From NCBI GenBank assembly GCA_006969385.1, contig CP030884.1, positions 1,674,001-1,738,000 on the forward strand: a stretch of DNA of 64,000 nucleotides, in the 5' to 3' direction. The notes beneath the pieces are model-generated. The model saw only the letters and a program-made list of their open reading frames with translations, was not told the DNA's origin and searched no databases. The stretch's first letter is position 1. Every line of letters starts with the position of its first letter. The DNA comes from Planctomycetaceae bacterium. GTDB taxonomy: Bacteria > Planctomycetota > Phycisphaerae > UBA1845 > UTPLA1. Both the position numbers and the translations under genes were made by a program. Below are positions 55,390 to 63,974 of this stretch, in pieces.

Positions 55390-55715
55390 GTGGCGCGTGC
55401 ATTGTGGTGGTCCAGCCTCTGCGGGAATCGTGGCGCGTGCATGAATAGGTCCGCCATCCCCGACGCGACAGGGTTATCCAATGTATCGTTGATATGGGTG
55501 CCCCTGCCCTTCCAGGGTTGGGGGACCTTCTCGATGTCGACGATGCGCGTGATCGAAATCGCGTGTTTGGGTTAGTCCCCAGCCCCAGAGGGGCAGGGGC
55601 ACCCGCGAGGAGGCGCGTGATTTAAGTCGCGCGTTTGGGCCAGTTTCCGGTGCCCAGTGGGTGCCCCCAACTGGCGGTATTAGCCCACCAGGCCCAGAGG
55701 GGGCAGGGGCACCCG
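55390..55715. repeat. Intergenic array of GC-rich palindromic and direct repeats
   Basis: Three copies of the CCCCTGCCC...CCAGGG/GGGCAGGGGCACCC hairpin occur in alternating orientation at 55496-55527, 55575-55604 and 55689-55715. Direct repeats interleave: GTGGCGCGTGCAT at 55390 and 55430, and GCGCGTGATCGAAATCGCG (near 55546) with GCGCGTGATTTAAGTCGCG (near 55613). No gene is present. The array looks like stepwise duplication of one unit with its flank. Confidence 0.75.
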
Positions 55716-55761
55716 GTGCGCTACAATGAATCTTTGAGAAATGAACGAATAAGGAATCGCG

Positions 55762-57699
55762 TTGACTGCGCAAACTCAACATCAGTGGGCACCGTTAATC
55801 GAGCGGGCGGCGCGGGCGTACGAGCAGCGGCCACAGCAGGTGGAGATGGCGGCTGCGGTGGCGCGGGCGTTTGATAAGAGCGATCACTTGTTGGTCGAGG
55901 CGGGTACGGGTGTTGGTAAGACATTTGCCTATTTGCTGCCCGCGGTGCGACGCATTTTGGAACACGGCGAGCGCGTGGTGGTGTCGACCCATACCATCGC
56001 GCTGCAAGAGCAGTTGATGGAGATCGATATCCCTGCGATTAAGCGGGCGTTTGACGAAGACTTTAACGCGGTGCTGGTGAAGGGACGGCACAACTACCTC
56101 GGCATCCGCCGGCTGACGCAGACCAGCAAGCGCCAGAAGTCGGTCTTCTCCACGCAGCGTCAACTTAAACAACTGCATCAGATCGAAGATTGGGCCTACG
56201 CCACAGAAGACGGCAGCCTGTCGGATCTGGCGTTTCAACCCGATAGCGATATCTGGACGCGTGTGCGCAGCGAGAGCAACAACTGTATGGGGCAGCGCTG
56301 CGAATTTTATAACCAGTGCTTCTATCAGAAGGCGCGACGCGAGGTTGATGCGGGTCAGTTGTTAATCGTCAATCATGCGATGTTCTTTGCCGATCTGGCC
56401 CTGCGCCGTCACAACGCGGCGGTTTTGCCCGAGTACGATCGCGTGATTTTGGATGAGGCGCACAACATCGAGTCGGTCGCGTCGGATCACTTCGGCGTAA
56501 GCGTGTCAAGTGGGGCCGTCGAGCATTTGCTCAAGAGCATCTTTAACGAGCGCACGGGGCGCGGTTTTATCGCGATGCTCGATTGTGCCGATGTGGTGCG
56601 CGATGTGATCGATGCCGAGCGCGCCGCCGATGCGGTCTTTGCGGCGTTGCGCAAGAAGTTTAATCCACAGCGCGGTTCGGTGCGCATCGATAACACGGAT
56701 GATATTATCAATCCGCTGTCGCCAGCCTTAAGTGATTTGGCAGATGCTCTCAAGGGTTTGCGCGAGCAGTTTCAGGGTGAGGCCGAGAAGTTTGAGTTGA
56801 AATCGCTGGCGGCGCGTTGCGAAGAAACGGCTGAGGCTGTCGAACAACTGCTGCGGCAAAAGATGGAAGACTATGTGTATTGGTTGCAGGTATCCACCGG
56901 TCGCCAACCTTCAACGAGTTTGCACGCGGCACCTTTGAAGGTCGATCGCATTTTGAAAGAGGAGTTGTTCGAAACGACGCGTAGTGTGGTGATGACGAGC
57001 GCGACGTTGAGCGTGGGCGGTAAGCAGGGCTTTGATTATGTGCGGCAGCGACTGGGTGCTGATGAAGCGGAAGAATTGCAACTCGATTCGCCTTACGACT
57101 ATGCGAAGCAAATGACGCTGCATGTGGAGCGCAACCTGCCCGAACCGAACGATGGCGCGTTTCTCGAAGCCGCCGTTGAGCGGATCGAACATTATCTGGC
57201 CGAGACGGAGGGCCGGGCGTTTGTGTTGTTTACGAGTTACTTCACCATGAATCAGGCGGCGGAGATGCTGCAGCCATTTTGCGAGCACGAGCGGATGTTG
57301 ATGATGGTGCAGGGCCAAGGCTTGCCGCGCAGTCGTATGGTCGAGCGCTTCAAGCGCGAGCCGCGCGCCGTGTTGTTGGGGACCGACTCGTTTTGGCAGG
57401 GCGTCGACGTGCCGGGGGATGCGCTGTCGAACGTGATCATTACCAAGTTGCCGTTCGCCGCGCCGGATCGACCTTTGGTGGAGGCGCGCATTGCTTCGAT
57501 TCGGGAAGCGGGCGGCAACCCGTTTATGGATTTTCAAGTGCCCGAGGCGATTTTGAAGTTGAAGCAAGGGCTGGGGCGGCTGATTCGCGGTAGTCAGGAT
57601 CGCGGTATTGCCGTCATTTTAGACAAGCGCGTGAAGACCAAGTTTTACGGCCCGCGTTTTCTGGCGGCGCTACCGCCCTGCACAATCGAAGAACATTGA
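55762..57699 (+). CDS. dinG: DinG/XPD-family ATP-dependent DNA helicase
   Basis: A 645-residue superfamily 2 helicase of the DinG/YoaA type, which unwinds DNA 5' to 3' and resolves R-loops or repair intermediates. Visible motifs are Walker A EAGTGVGKTFAYLLP (about residue 47), STHTIALQEQL, Walker B VILDEAHNIES (about 230), the SATL segment in VVMTSATLSVGG, and motif VI QGLGRLIRGSQDRG near the end. Iron-sulphur ligands are incomplete: three Cys (NCMGQRCEFYNQCFYQKAR) are present, but the first is replaced in KGRHNYLGIRRL, where KGRxNYLC is usual. The start is TTG 55762 with AAGGA seven bases before it. It is followed 40 bases later by the DUF885 gene on the same strand. Confidence 0.9.
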   Translation: MTAQTQHQWAPLIERAARAYEQRPQQVEMAAAVARAFDKSDHLLVEAGTGVGKTFAYLLPAVRRILEHGERVVVSTHTIALQEQLMEIDIPAIKRAFDEDFNAVLVKGRHNYLGIRRLTQTSKRQKSVFSTQRQLKQLHQIEDWAYATEDGSLSDLAFQPDSDIWTRVRSESNNCMGQRCEFYNQCFYQKARREVDAGQLLIVNHAMFFADLALRRHNAAVLPEYDRVILDEAHNIESVASDHFGVSVSSGAVEHLLKSIFNERTGRGFIAMLDCADVVRDVIDAERAADAVFAALRKKFNPQRGSVRIDNTDDIINPLSPALSDLADALKGLREQFQGEAEKFELKSLAARCEETAEAVEQLLRQKMEDYVYWLQVSTGRQPSTSLHAAPLKVDRILKEELFETTRSVVMTSATLSVGGKQGFDYVRQRLGADEAEELQLDSPYDYAKQMTLHVERNLPEPNDGAFLEAAVERIEHYLAETEGRAFVLFTSYFTMNQAAEMLQPFCEHERMLMMVQGQGLPRSRMVERFKREPRAVLLGTDSFWQGVDVPGDALSNVIITKLPFAAPDRPLVEARIASIREAGGNPFMDFQVPEAILKLKQGLGRLIRGSQDRGIAVILDKRVKTKFYGPRFLAALPPCTIEEH

Positions 57700-57739
57700 T
57701 TACATTACGCCGCTTGTGCCAACAGCAACGGGAGGCGTG

Positions 57740-59725
57740 ATGCGTCGTCAATTCGATAAAGAGAAAAGTATTAATATCATTCTCCAGGAAAGCTCAGCGG
57801 GTGCCCCTGCCCTTCCAGGGCTGGGGGACGGGGCGCGCGATCTCGATCTGCGAAGTGACCGTAACGGTGGTGGTTTCGTCCCCCGCCCCCAGAGGGGGCG
57901 GGACACCCGCACTCAGTTTCTCACGGCCGCTCGGATTGCTCTAAGTCGTTGTGGATTTTTGGCGGTCTTACTGTTTATTGGGTTGATTCTGCCCGCGTCA
58001 GCCTGTCAGGCACCGCTCGACGTTTCTACTGGTGCGAAAGTCGATGCGGCCTACCAAGATGGTGCGGCGCTCGCTGCGATTTTCGATGCATACTGGAATG
58101 CCAAGTTGCGGCAAGGCCCTGAGTGGGCTACGTATCTCGGCGATCATCGCTTCGGCGATCGATTGACGGATTACAGCGAAGCCGCGCGCGACGAGCGGTT
58201 ACAACAGACGGCGGGCTTCTTGGGCTTGGTAAGGCATGCGGCACCATACGCGACCGATGCGGACGATCGCCTGAGCGCGGCGCTGTTTGAGGAGAGCCTG
58301 CAAGATACGCTGGCGCTGGCCGAGTTCCCCGATCATCTGATGCCGATCAAGCAGCAGAATAGCCCGCATCTGACGCTTGGAACGTTGAGAACGCACTCTC
58401 CCTTTAACACGCCACAGGATTGCGCGAATTATGCGGCGCGCATGTCAGCCTTTAAGACGCAGGCCGATCAACTCATTGCGTTGATGGACGAGGGTATCGC
58501 GCGCGGCGTGGTGCGACCGAAGATCACGATCGAGCAAGCATTGCCGCAGTTCGATGCGATGATTGCCGACGACCCGACCGACTCGCCGTTGTACGAACCG
58601 GCAAAGTCGTTAGCGGGAGGGGCGGGGGGGGCTGAGTCGCAAGCAAAGATTCGCGCTGGCGTTGCGGATGCTATGCTGGGGCTGAAAAAGCTGCGGCGCT
58701 ATTTGAGTGAAACGTATCTGCCCGCCTGTCGCGAGACGGTGGGATATTGTTACCTGTCCGATGGGGCGGCGTGGTATCGGGCGCTGGCGAAGCATCACAC
58801 GACGACGAACATGAGCCCGGAGGCCATACATCAGGTAGGCCTGAATGAATTGAAGCGCATTCATAATGAGATGCGCGAGGTGATGGCGGAAGTCGAGTTC
58901 GACGGCACGCTGCAAGAGTTTATCGAGCGCATGCGCAACGATCCGGCGCAACACAACAAAACGCCCGCCGAGATCATGCGGCGACATCGTGAAATTCTCA
59001 CGCGTAGCGATGCGAATTTGCCCAAGCTGTTCGGTCGTTTGCCGAAAACGCCGTATGACTTGAAGGAGATCGAGGCGTTTCGTGCCCCAAGCTCGGCGAC
59101 GGCGTATTACTACAACGCGCCCGACGACGGCTCCCGACCCGCGTACTTTTATATCAATGTCTATAAACCCGAGACGCGCCCGATCTACACGATGGAAGCG
59201 TTAGCCTATCACGAAGCGCAACCGGGGCATCACTTGCAGATCGCGTTGGCGCAGGAACGCAAGGACTGGCCCGCGTTTCGGCGCTTCGAGCATATCACGG
59301 CGTTTATCGAAGGATGGGCGTTGTATTCGGAGCGGTTGGGTTATGACTTGGGTGGTTATCAGGATCCGTATGCGCGCTTTGGGCAACTTACCTATGATGC
59401 GTGGCGCTCGTCGCGCTTGGTGGTGGATACCGGCATGCATTATTTCGGTTGGTCGCGCGAACGGGCGATCGAGTTTATAAAAGAGAACACCGGCCTGAGC
59501 GAGCAGAACATCATTAATGAGGTCGATCGGTACATCGCGTGGCCGGGGCAGGCGCTGGGTTATAAGGTGGGGCAACTCGAAATCAGTCGGCTACGCGAAG
59601 AGGCGGAGCAGGCCTTGGGTGATCGATTCGATATTCGCGCGTGGCACGATCATTTGTTGGCGGAAGGGTCGATACCGATGTCGATCTTGCGCACGCGCAT
59701 GCGCGAATGGGTGGCGCGGCATTAG
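57740..59725 (+). CDS. DUF885-family metallopeptidase-like protein, N terminus extended by a repeat
   Basis: The mature part (about residues 100-660) is a DUF885 protein: FDAYWNAKLRQGPEWATYLGDHRFGDRLTDYSEAA near its start, and the family signature YHEAQPGHHLQIALAQER, with a distal GWALYSERLG; these hold the likely zinc ligands. A signal peptide or lipoprotein signal (CGFLAVLLFIGLILPASACQAP) precedes it, but in an odd place: about 70 residues after the ATG at 57740. The intervening DNA (57799-57910) is two copies of a GC-rich palindromic repeat, translated as GAPALPGLGDGA and FVPRPQRGRDT. Either the repeat has been tolerated in the coding region or translation begins at an in-frame TTG in GGATTTTTG just before the signal. 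Peptide hydrolysis outside the cytoplasm is inferred. Confidence 0.82.
   Translation: MRRQFDKEKSINIILQESSAGAPALPGLGDGARDLDLRSDRNGGGFVPRPQRGRDTRTQFLTAARIALSRCGFLAVLLFIGLILPASACQAPLDVSTGAKVDAAYQDGAALAAIFDAYWNAKLRQGPEWATYLGDHRFGDRLTDYSEAARDERLQQTAGFLGLVRHAAPYATDADDRLSAALFEESLQDTLALAEFPDHLMPIKQQNSPHLTLGTLRTHSPFNTPQDCANYAARMSAFKTQADQLIALMDEGIARGVVRPKITIEQALPQFDAMIADDPTDSPLYEPAKSLAGGAGGAESQAKIRAGVADAMLGLKKLRRYLSETYLPACRETVGYCYLSDGAAWYRALAKHHTTTNMSPEAIHQVGLNELKRIHNEMREVMAEVEFDGTLQEFIERMRNDPAQHNKTPAEIMRRHREILTRSDANLPKLFGRLPKTPYDLKEIEAFRAPSSATAYYYNAPDDGSRPAYFYINVYKPETRPIYTMEALAYHEAQPGHHLQIALAQERKDWPAFRRFEHITAFIEGWALYSERLGYDLGGYQDPYARFGQLTYDAWRSSRLVVDTGMHYFGWSRERAIEFIKENTGLSEQNIINEVDRYIAWPGQALGYKVGQLEISRLREEAEQALGDRFDIRAWHDHLLAEGSIPMSILRTRMREWVARH
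57799..57910. repeat. Palindromic repeats inside the 5' part of the DUF885 gene
   Basis: GGGTGCCCCTGCCCTTCCAG + GGCTGGGGGAC at 57799-57830 and the reverse-oriented CCCCCGCCCCCAGAGGGGGCG + GGACACCC at 57878-57910 belong to the family at 49221-49406 and 55496-55715. Here they fall in a reading frame that stays open through both copies. Confidence 0.8.
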
Positions 59726-59757
59726 GGCGGCGCGTGGTGGGGATTGCATGCTCCGAA

Positions 59758-60426
59758 TTACCTATCGTGCCGATGGAAGACGCACAGGCCTTCGCTCAAC
59801 ACTTCAAATCTATCAGCGTTGAGAATGTCGGCGACGACTGGCATCGTTGCGGCGCAATAGAAGGCGACGTGCGTATCGTCGCGCGCGTACCACCAATGGT
59901 GGATCGACATTGGTCCGGCGTGCCATTGGGTTTGCAAGATGAATGTACCGTTGGGGCGCAGCACTTTGGCGATGCGCTCGAACGTTGCGCGCGGTTGGGC
60001 GAAGTGTTCGACGGTTTCGACGCAGGTGATGATGTCGAACCGTGCGTCGTCATTCAACGAAGGTGCAAAGAACGGGTCGTAGCCGGTCGCGTTGAGACCA
60101 TCGCGTTTGAGCAGCTCGACCAAGACGGGCGCGGGGCCGCAACCAAAATCGAGAATGCGGGGATTTGGCTGCGCGGCGGCGCAGACGCGCACGGCTTCGC
60201 GGATGCCGTCGAACGTGGCCACGTAGCCGAAGTCGTCGATGCGGTTGCGATGTTGCAGGTACCGTTCTCGCTCGCGGTCGCGCGTAGGAAGGGCGGATTC
60301 GCCGACGAAGATCAGGTCGCAATCGGGGCAATGCCACATCGGGCGGGCCGGGGCCGGTGTCACCTTGGTCGTCGCGGTGGATTCGCAGAGGCGGCATAGC
60401 GGGTTCTGGGCGGGGTCGTTGGGCAT
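59758..60426 (-). CDS. Class I SAM-dependent methyltransferase
   Basis: A 222-residue protein. An N-terminal zinc-ribbon-like segment (CRLCESTATTKVTPAPARPMWHCPDCDLIFVGES; CxxC and CxxC) is followed by the methyltransferase fold (about 85-200): motif I ILDFGCGPAPVLVELLKRDG, acidic residue after strand 2 (GYDPFFAP), motif II DIITCVETVEHFAQP and motif III VLRPNGTFILQTQ. It matches the methyltransferase_23/12 type with an upstream ribbon found in several sugar- and lipid-modifying enzymes, but the substrate is not known. It converges on the DUF885 gene with a 32-base gap. Length is normal. Confidence 0.87.
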   Translation of the reverse strand: MPNDPAQNPLCRLCESTATTKVTPAPARPMWHCPDCDLIFVGESALPTRDRERERYLQHRNRIDDFGYVATFDGIREAVRVCAAAQPNPRILDFGCGPAPVLVELLKRDGLNATGYDPFFAPSLNDDARFDIITCVETVEHFAQPRATFERIAKVLRPNGTFILQTQWHAGPMSIHHWWYARDDTHVAFYCAATMPVVADILNADRFEVLSEGLCVFHRHDR

Positions 60427-60847
60427 CGATAGGAATTATCGCCGGATTGGGGACATCAGGGGGCCGCGTGAAGTTTGGTGGTGGTTGGGGGCGTGGCGGG
60501 AGAACGGCCTGCACCGGTGAGGGTCGGCAAAATTCGCGCGACGAAGAATTCTTGGATTGGGACGGCCGATCGCAACGACGTCGGCGGCAACCCCTATAAC
60601 TTGGGTTTAGGGACCCAAATTTACGCCGTTGGAACAAAATTTTGTGACCGTAGCAACAATTTTTAGATGGTTTTCGGACGTAAAAGCGGGACTCGCAATT
60701 CGTGAAATACATCACGAACGAGCCAAAGTCCAGCGCCAGCTAAGGTTACGGATTGTGGTGGCGTAAAGGACCGAAAATCGGTACATTCGTTCGTAACTCG
60801 GGTGATTTCATGGCCTTACGGGAATACTATATTTAGATAACTTTTCG
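60427..60847. other. Long intergenic region between divergent genes
   Basis: No gene is recognisable in the 420 bases before the nrdJ promoter. Composition becomes AT-richer from 60600 on, as expected for a control region. Short repeated words occur (TTCGTGA/TCACGAA around 60700, GGTTTTCGGACG) but no known riboswitch. Confidence 0.35.
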
Positions 60848-60876
60848 TTGACACCCACAATATGTTGGGGTATCTA
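60848..60876 (+). promoter_or_regulatory. nrdJ promoter with palindromic spacer
   Basis: TTGACA (60848-60853), exactly 17 bases, TATCTA (60871-60876): a near-consensus housekeeping promoter about 265 bases before nrdJ. The spacer CCCACAATATGTTGGGG is an imperfect palindrome with a CAATATGTTG core that recalls NrdR boxes, the ATP/dATP-responsive repressor sites found before ribonucleotide reductase genes. The box call is tentative; the promoter is good. Confidence 0.65.
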
Positions 60877-61041
60877 TATCCATCCGCCTCAAGCGGGGCG
60901 TTCGAGAGAACCGTTAACAGAATCGTGCGATCCAACTCACAGCGGGTCCGGTCAGCAGCAAATCCTGCGGGCCTAGCTGGCGGGGGTTTATTCGCTACTT
61001 AGGTTTTCTTAGAGACAAAAAACGGGAAAAAGCGCGGTGTC

Positions 61042-61075
61042 CCGCCGAGTTCAACTGCGAACGGCGGGGTGGTTG
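61042..61075 (+). promoter_or_regulatory. Hairpin in the nrdJ leader
   Basis: CCCGCC and GGCGGG, then GTTC and GAAC, form a stable stem with a GA bulge and an AACTGC loop about 70 bases before nrdJ. No T-run follows. It may set translation or mRNA stability. I see no B12-box (GCCACTG) of a cobalamin riboswitch in this leader. Confidence 0.4.
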
Positions 61076-61142
61076 AAACTTTCGATCTGGCAGGTCCCCC
61101 ATGGATGGGTGGATCGGCCACAGACAACACGATTGGTGCGAG

Positions 61143-63767
61143 ATGGTTACGACGACTAGCAATCGAATTTCACGGATGAATCGCGAGGTGGAAGAAGCCA
61201 CCGGTCGCTACAACGCGCATGGCCTCACCGAGAATGCCACGCGCGTGCTGAAGGCTCGTTACCTGGAGAAGGATGAAAGCGGCACGTGCACGGAAACGCC
61301 GAACGATCTGTTCGATCGCGTGGCCGAGACGGTTGCCAATATCGAGTTGAATTACGGTGCCAACGAACTGACCCGTAGCGAGTGGAAGACGAAATTCAAG
61401 AGCCTGATGACGTCGCGGCGTTTTATGCCCAACAGCCCGACGTTGATGAACGCCGGTCGCTCGATGGGGATGCTCAGCGCGTGCTTCGTCTTGCCGGTGC
61501 CGGATTCGATCGATGGTATCTTCGATTCGATCAAGCACACGGCCCTGATCCAGAAAGCCGGCGGCGGTACGGGTTTTGCTTTTGACGCGTTGCGGCCGAC
61601 GGGCGATTACATTCGCAGCAGCGGCGGCACGACGAGCGGACCGATCAGCTTTTGGCGCGCGTTTAGCGAAGCGACCAACGCGATTCAGCAAGGCGCGTTT
61701 CGCCGCGGCGCCAACATGGGCATGATGTATATCCATCATCCCGACATTCTCAAGTTCCTGCACGCCAAGCAAGATCTCACGCAATTCACCAATTACAACA
61801 TCTCGGTGAAAGTGACCGACGAGTGGATGGGTGAGTTCGTTGCCGATGCGAACGCCCCCCACACAACGCGCAACCCGCGCACCGGTCGCGAATATTTCGT
61901 GCCGAAGGATGTCGACATCGCGACGTACGAACTCAAACAATTGATTCCCGCGGAAGCGTACGACGGCACCACGCCGGTTTATACGCGGCAGGAGATTTGG
62001 GACATCATCGTGAAGAACGCCTGGCAAACGGGCGAGCCGGGTGTGATCTTTATCGACCGCATCAACGATGCAAACCCGACGCCGCATGTGGGCCGCATCG
62101 AAGCGACCAATCCGTGTGGCGAACAGCCGTTGCTTCCATACGAAGCGTGCAACCTCGGAAGTATCAACTTGGGCTTGTTCATCAAGGATGCCGGCACCGA
62201 GAACGCCGATGTCGATTGGGATGCGCTGAAAGAAACGATCCACGATTCGACGCGCTTCTTAGATAACGTGATCGACGCCAATAACTACCCGCTCGATGAG
62301 ATCGACCATATTTGCAAAGCCAATCGCAAGATCGGTTTGGGCATCATGGGCTTTTCCGATGCGCTGTATAAGTTGGGCGTGCGGTATAACTCGGACGAGG
62401 GTGTGGCGTGGGGCGAGCGCTTCATGAAATTCGTCAACGACGAAGCGCACAACTACTCCGAAAAGTTGGGTCGCGAGCGCGGTAACTTTCCCAATTGGGC
62501 CAATAGCCATTGGGATACCAAGTATCAGCGACCGATGCGCAACAGTTGTGCCACCACCGTCGCACCGACCGGCACGATCAGTATCATCGCCGACTGTAGC
62601 GGTGGGATTGAGCCGATGTTCAGCCTGGCCTTTTTCCGCAACGTGCTGAAGGGGCAGGAAGAAGGCGCGACGCCGATGGTGGAGGTGAACCACATTTTCG
62701 AGCAGATTGCCGAAGAGCGCGGATTCCTGAGCGAGGGACTGATGGAGCGCATTGCCACGGAGGGCACCCTCGCTCATATCGATGAGGTTCCGGAAGACAT
62801 TAAGCACGTCTTTGTATGTGCACACGATATCGAACCCGAATGGCACATTCGGATGCAGGCCGCTTTCCAGAAGCACTGCGATTCTTCGATCAGCAAGACG
62901 ATCAACTTTGCCCACGACGCCGATCCGGCCGATGTGGAAAAAATCTATCGCATGGCCTTCGATCTCAAGTGCAAGGGCGTGACGGTATATCGCGACGGTT
63001 GTCGTTCGATGCAGCCGATGGCGCTGAAAGATTCGGAAAAGAAGCACACGGGTAATGGTGCAACGCAGCAGGATGGCACCGTTGCCGAAATAGCCGCCGA
63101 CGATAAGAAGATTTCGACGGAAACAAATCTGTTCGGTGAGCGCATCACCAAGATCGAAGCCCCGGCCACGTTGGAGCCCGCCGTGCTCCCGCCGATCACC
63201 AGCGCGATCCGCGTACGACAGCAAACGCCCTTCGGCAACATGCACATTCAAATCACGGTCGACCCACAGTCTCAGCGCGAATGTGAAGTGTTTGCCCAAC
63301 TCGGCAAGGGTGGGGATATCGCCACCAGCGATCTCGAAGCGATCTGCCGCATGATTAGCCTGTGGCTGCGGGCGGGCGGCGGCTTGAACCATGTGATCAA
63401 GCAACTCGCTGGGATCGGTTCGTCGCTGCAAATCCCCACGCGGCACGGTCGGGTGGTTTCGCTGGGCGACGGCATCGCCAAGGGGCTCAAGCGTTACCTC
63501 AAAGCCAAGGAAACACACGGTCTCAAGGCATTGCTCTTGGGTGAGATCGACCCGAACCAGGTCGAGGCCGAGCCGCTCAATGGCAACGGTTCGCACAACG
63601 GCAACGGGCACGATACCGCAGCCAAGGGTGCGACGGTGCGGGCGGCCGAACCGACGGGCGGCAACCCGCGCAACAGCTATCGTGTGAAATGTCCGGAGTG
63701 CAGCGGCGATCTGGACATGGGCGAAGGCTGCGTGAAGTGCCACGGCTGCGGCTATTCACATTGTTAA
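61143..63767 (+). CDS. nrdJ: Adenosylcobalamin-dependent ribonucleotide reductase (class II)
   Basis: NrdJ reduces ribonucleotides to deoxyribonucleotides using a B12-derived radical, with or without oxygen. From ATG 61143 the product is about 874 residues; earlier (61101) and later (61176) starts are in frame and none has a strong ribosome site. Landmarks: RFMPNSPTLMNAGRSMGMLSACFVLPVPDSIDGIF (substrate-side Cys), QKAGGGTGFAFDALRP, NPCGEQPLLPYEACNLGSINL (active-site NxCGE, about residue 322), CATTVAPTGTISIIADCSGGIEP, VRYNSDEGVAWGERFMKF, and a C-terminal redox tail CPECSGDLDMGEGCVKCHGCGYSHC. A region of about 150 residues with TSCPD-like domain (SAIRVRQQTPFGNMHIQITVDPQ) lies before the tail. 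No nrdAB, nrdD or B12 genes are nearby. Confidence 0.95.
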   Translation: MVTTTSNRISRMNREVEEATGRYNAHGLTENATRVLKARYLEKDESGTCTETPNDLFDRVAETVANIELNYGANELTRSEWKTKFKSLMTSRRFMPNSPTLMNAGRSMGMLSACFVLPVPDSIDGIFDSIKHTALIQKAGGGTGFAFDALRPTGDYIRSSGGTTSGPISFWRAFSEATNAIQQGAFRRGANMGMMYIHHPDILKFLHAKQDLTQFTNYNISVKVTDEWMGEFVADANAPHTTRNPRTGREYFVPKDVDIATYELKQLIPAEAYDGTTPVYTRQEIWDIIVKNAWQTGEPGVIFIDRINDANPTPHVGRIEATNPCGEQPLLPYEACNLGSINLGLFIKDAGTENADVDWDALKETIHDSTRFLDNVIDANNYPLDEIDHICKANRKIGLGIMGFSDALYKLGVRYNSDEGVAWGERFMKFVNDEAHNYSEKLGRERGNFPNWANSHWDTKYQRPMRNSCATTVAPTGTISIIADCSGGIEPMFSLAFFRNVLKGQEEGATPMVEVNHIFEQIAEERGFLSEGLMERIATEGTLAHIDEVPEDIKHVFVCAHDIEPEWHIRMQAAFQKHCDSSISKTINFAHDADPADVEKIYRMAFDLKCKGVTVYRDGCRSMQPMALKDSEKKHTGNGATQQDGTVAEIAADDKKISTETNLFGERITKIEAPATLEPAVLPPITSAIRVRQQTPFGNMHIQITVDPQSQRECEVFAQLGKGGDIATSDLEAICRMISLWLRAGGGLNHVIKQLAGIGSSLQIPTRHGRVVSLGDGIAKGLKRYLKAKETHGLKALLLGEIDPNQVEAEPLNGNGSHNGNGHDTAAKGATVRAAEPTGGNPRNSYRVKCPECSGDLDMGEGCVKCHGCGYSHC

Positions 63768-63931
63768 TAGTGCTGAAAAGTCGGAAAATTTTCGATTTTT
63801 CCTCAAGCGGCGAACCTGCCGTGCGTCGATAGCGTTAAATAGACAGATAGATAATTTCGGATGGAGGGAGCTTTATTCCATCATCCCGCATAGCCGGGAG
63901 GGCATGTGAGGCACGGCTTCTTTCCCCTCCG
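63768..63931. other. Region downstream of nrdJ with pairing potential
   Basis: No gene is present. GGAGGGAGC near 63862 can pair with the CCCCTCC before the terminator, and CCCGCATAGCCGGGAGGGCATGTGAGGCACGGC contains local stems. The whole unit might be a structured 3' UTR or a small RNA. I could not match a known family. Confidence 0.35.
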
Positions 63932-63974
63932 GAAAGCGTCGGGACACCCAAGCGGGTTTCGACGCTTTCTTTTT
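63932..63974 (+). terminator. Intrinsic terminator downstream of nrdJ
   Basis: GAAAGCGTCG (63932-63941) and CGACGCTTTC (63960-63969) are perfect ten-base arms with an inner ACCC/GGGT stem, followed by TTTTT. It is 165 bases after the nrdJ stop and could end that transcript or a separate small RNA. Confidence 0.75.

Noticed and set aside
60876..61142. Cobalamin riboswitch before nrdJ
   Set aside because: No B12-box-like GCCACTG and no matching core; only local hairpins are seen.
62259..63743. Long open frame antisense to nrdJ (about 494 codons)
   Set aside because: It mirrors the codon bias of a certain gene, has no family-like residues and no ribosome site.
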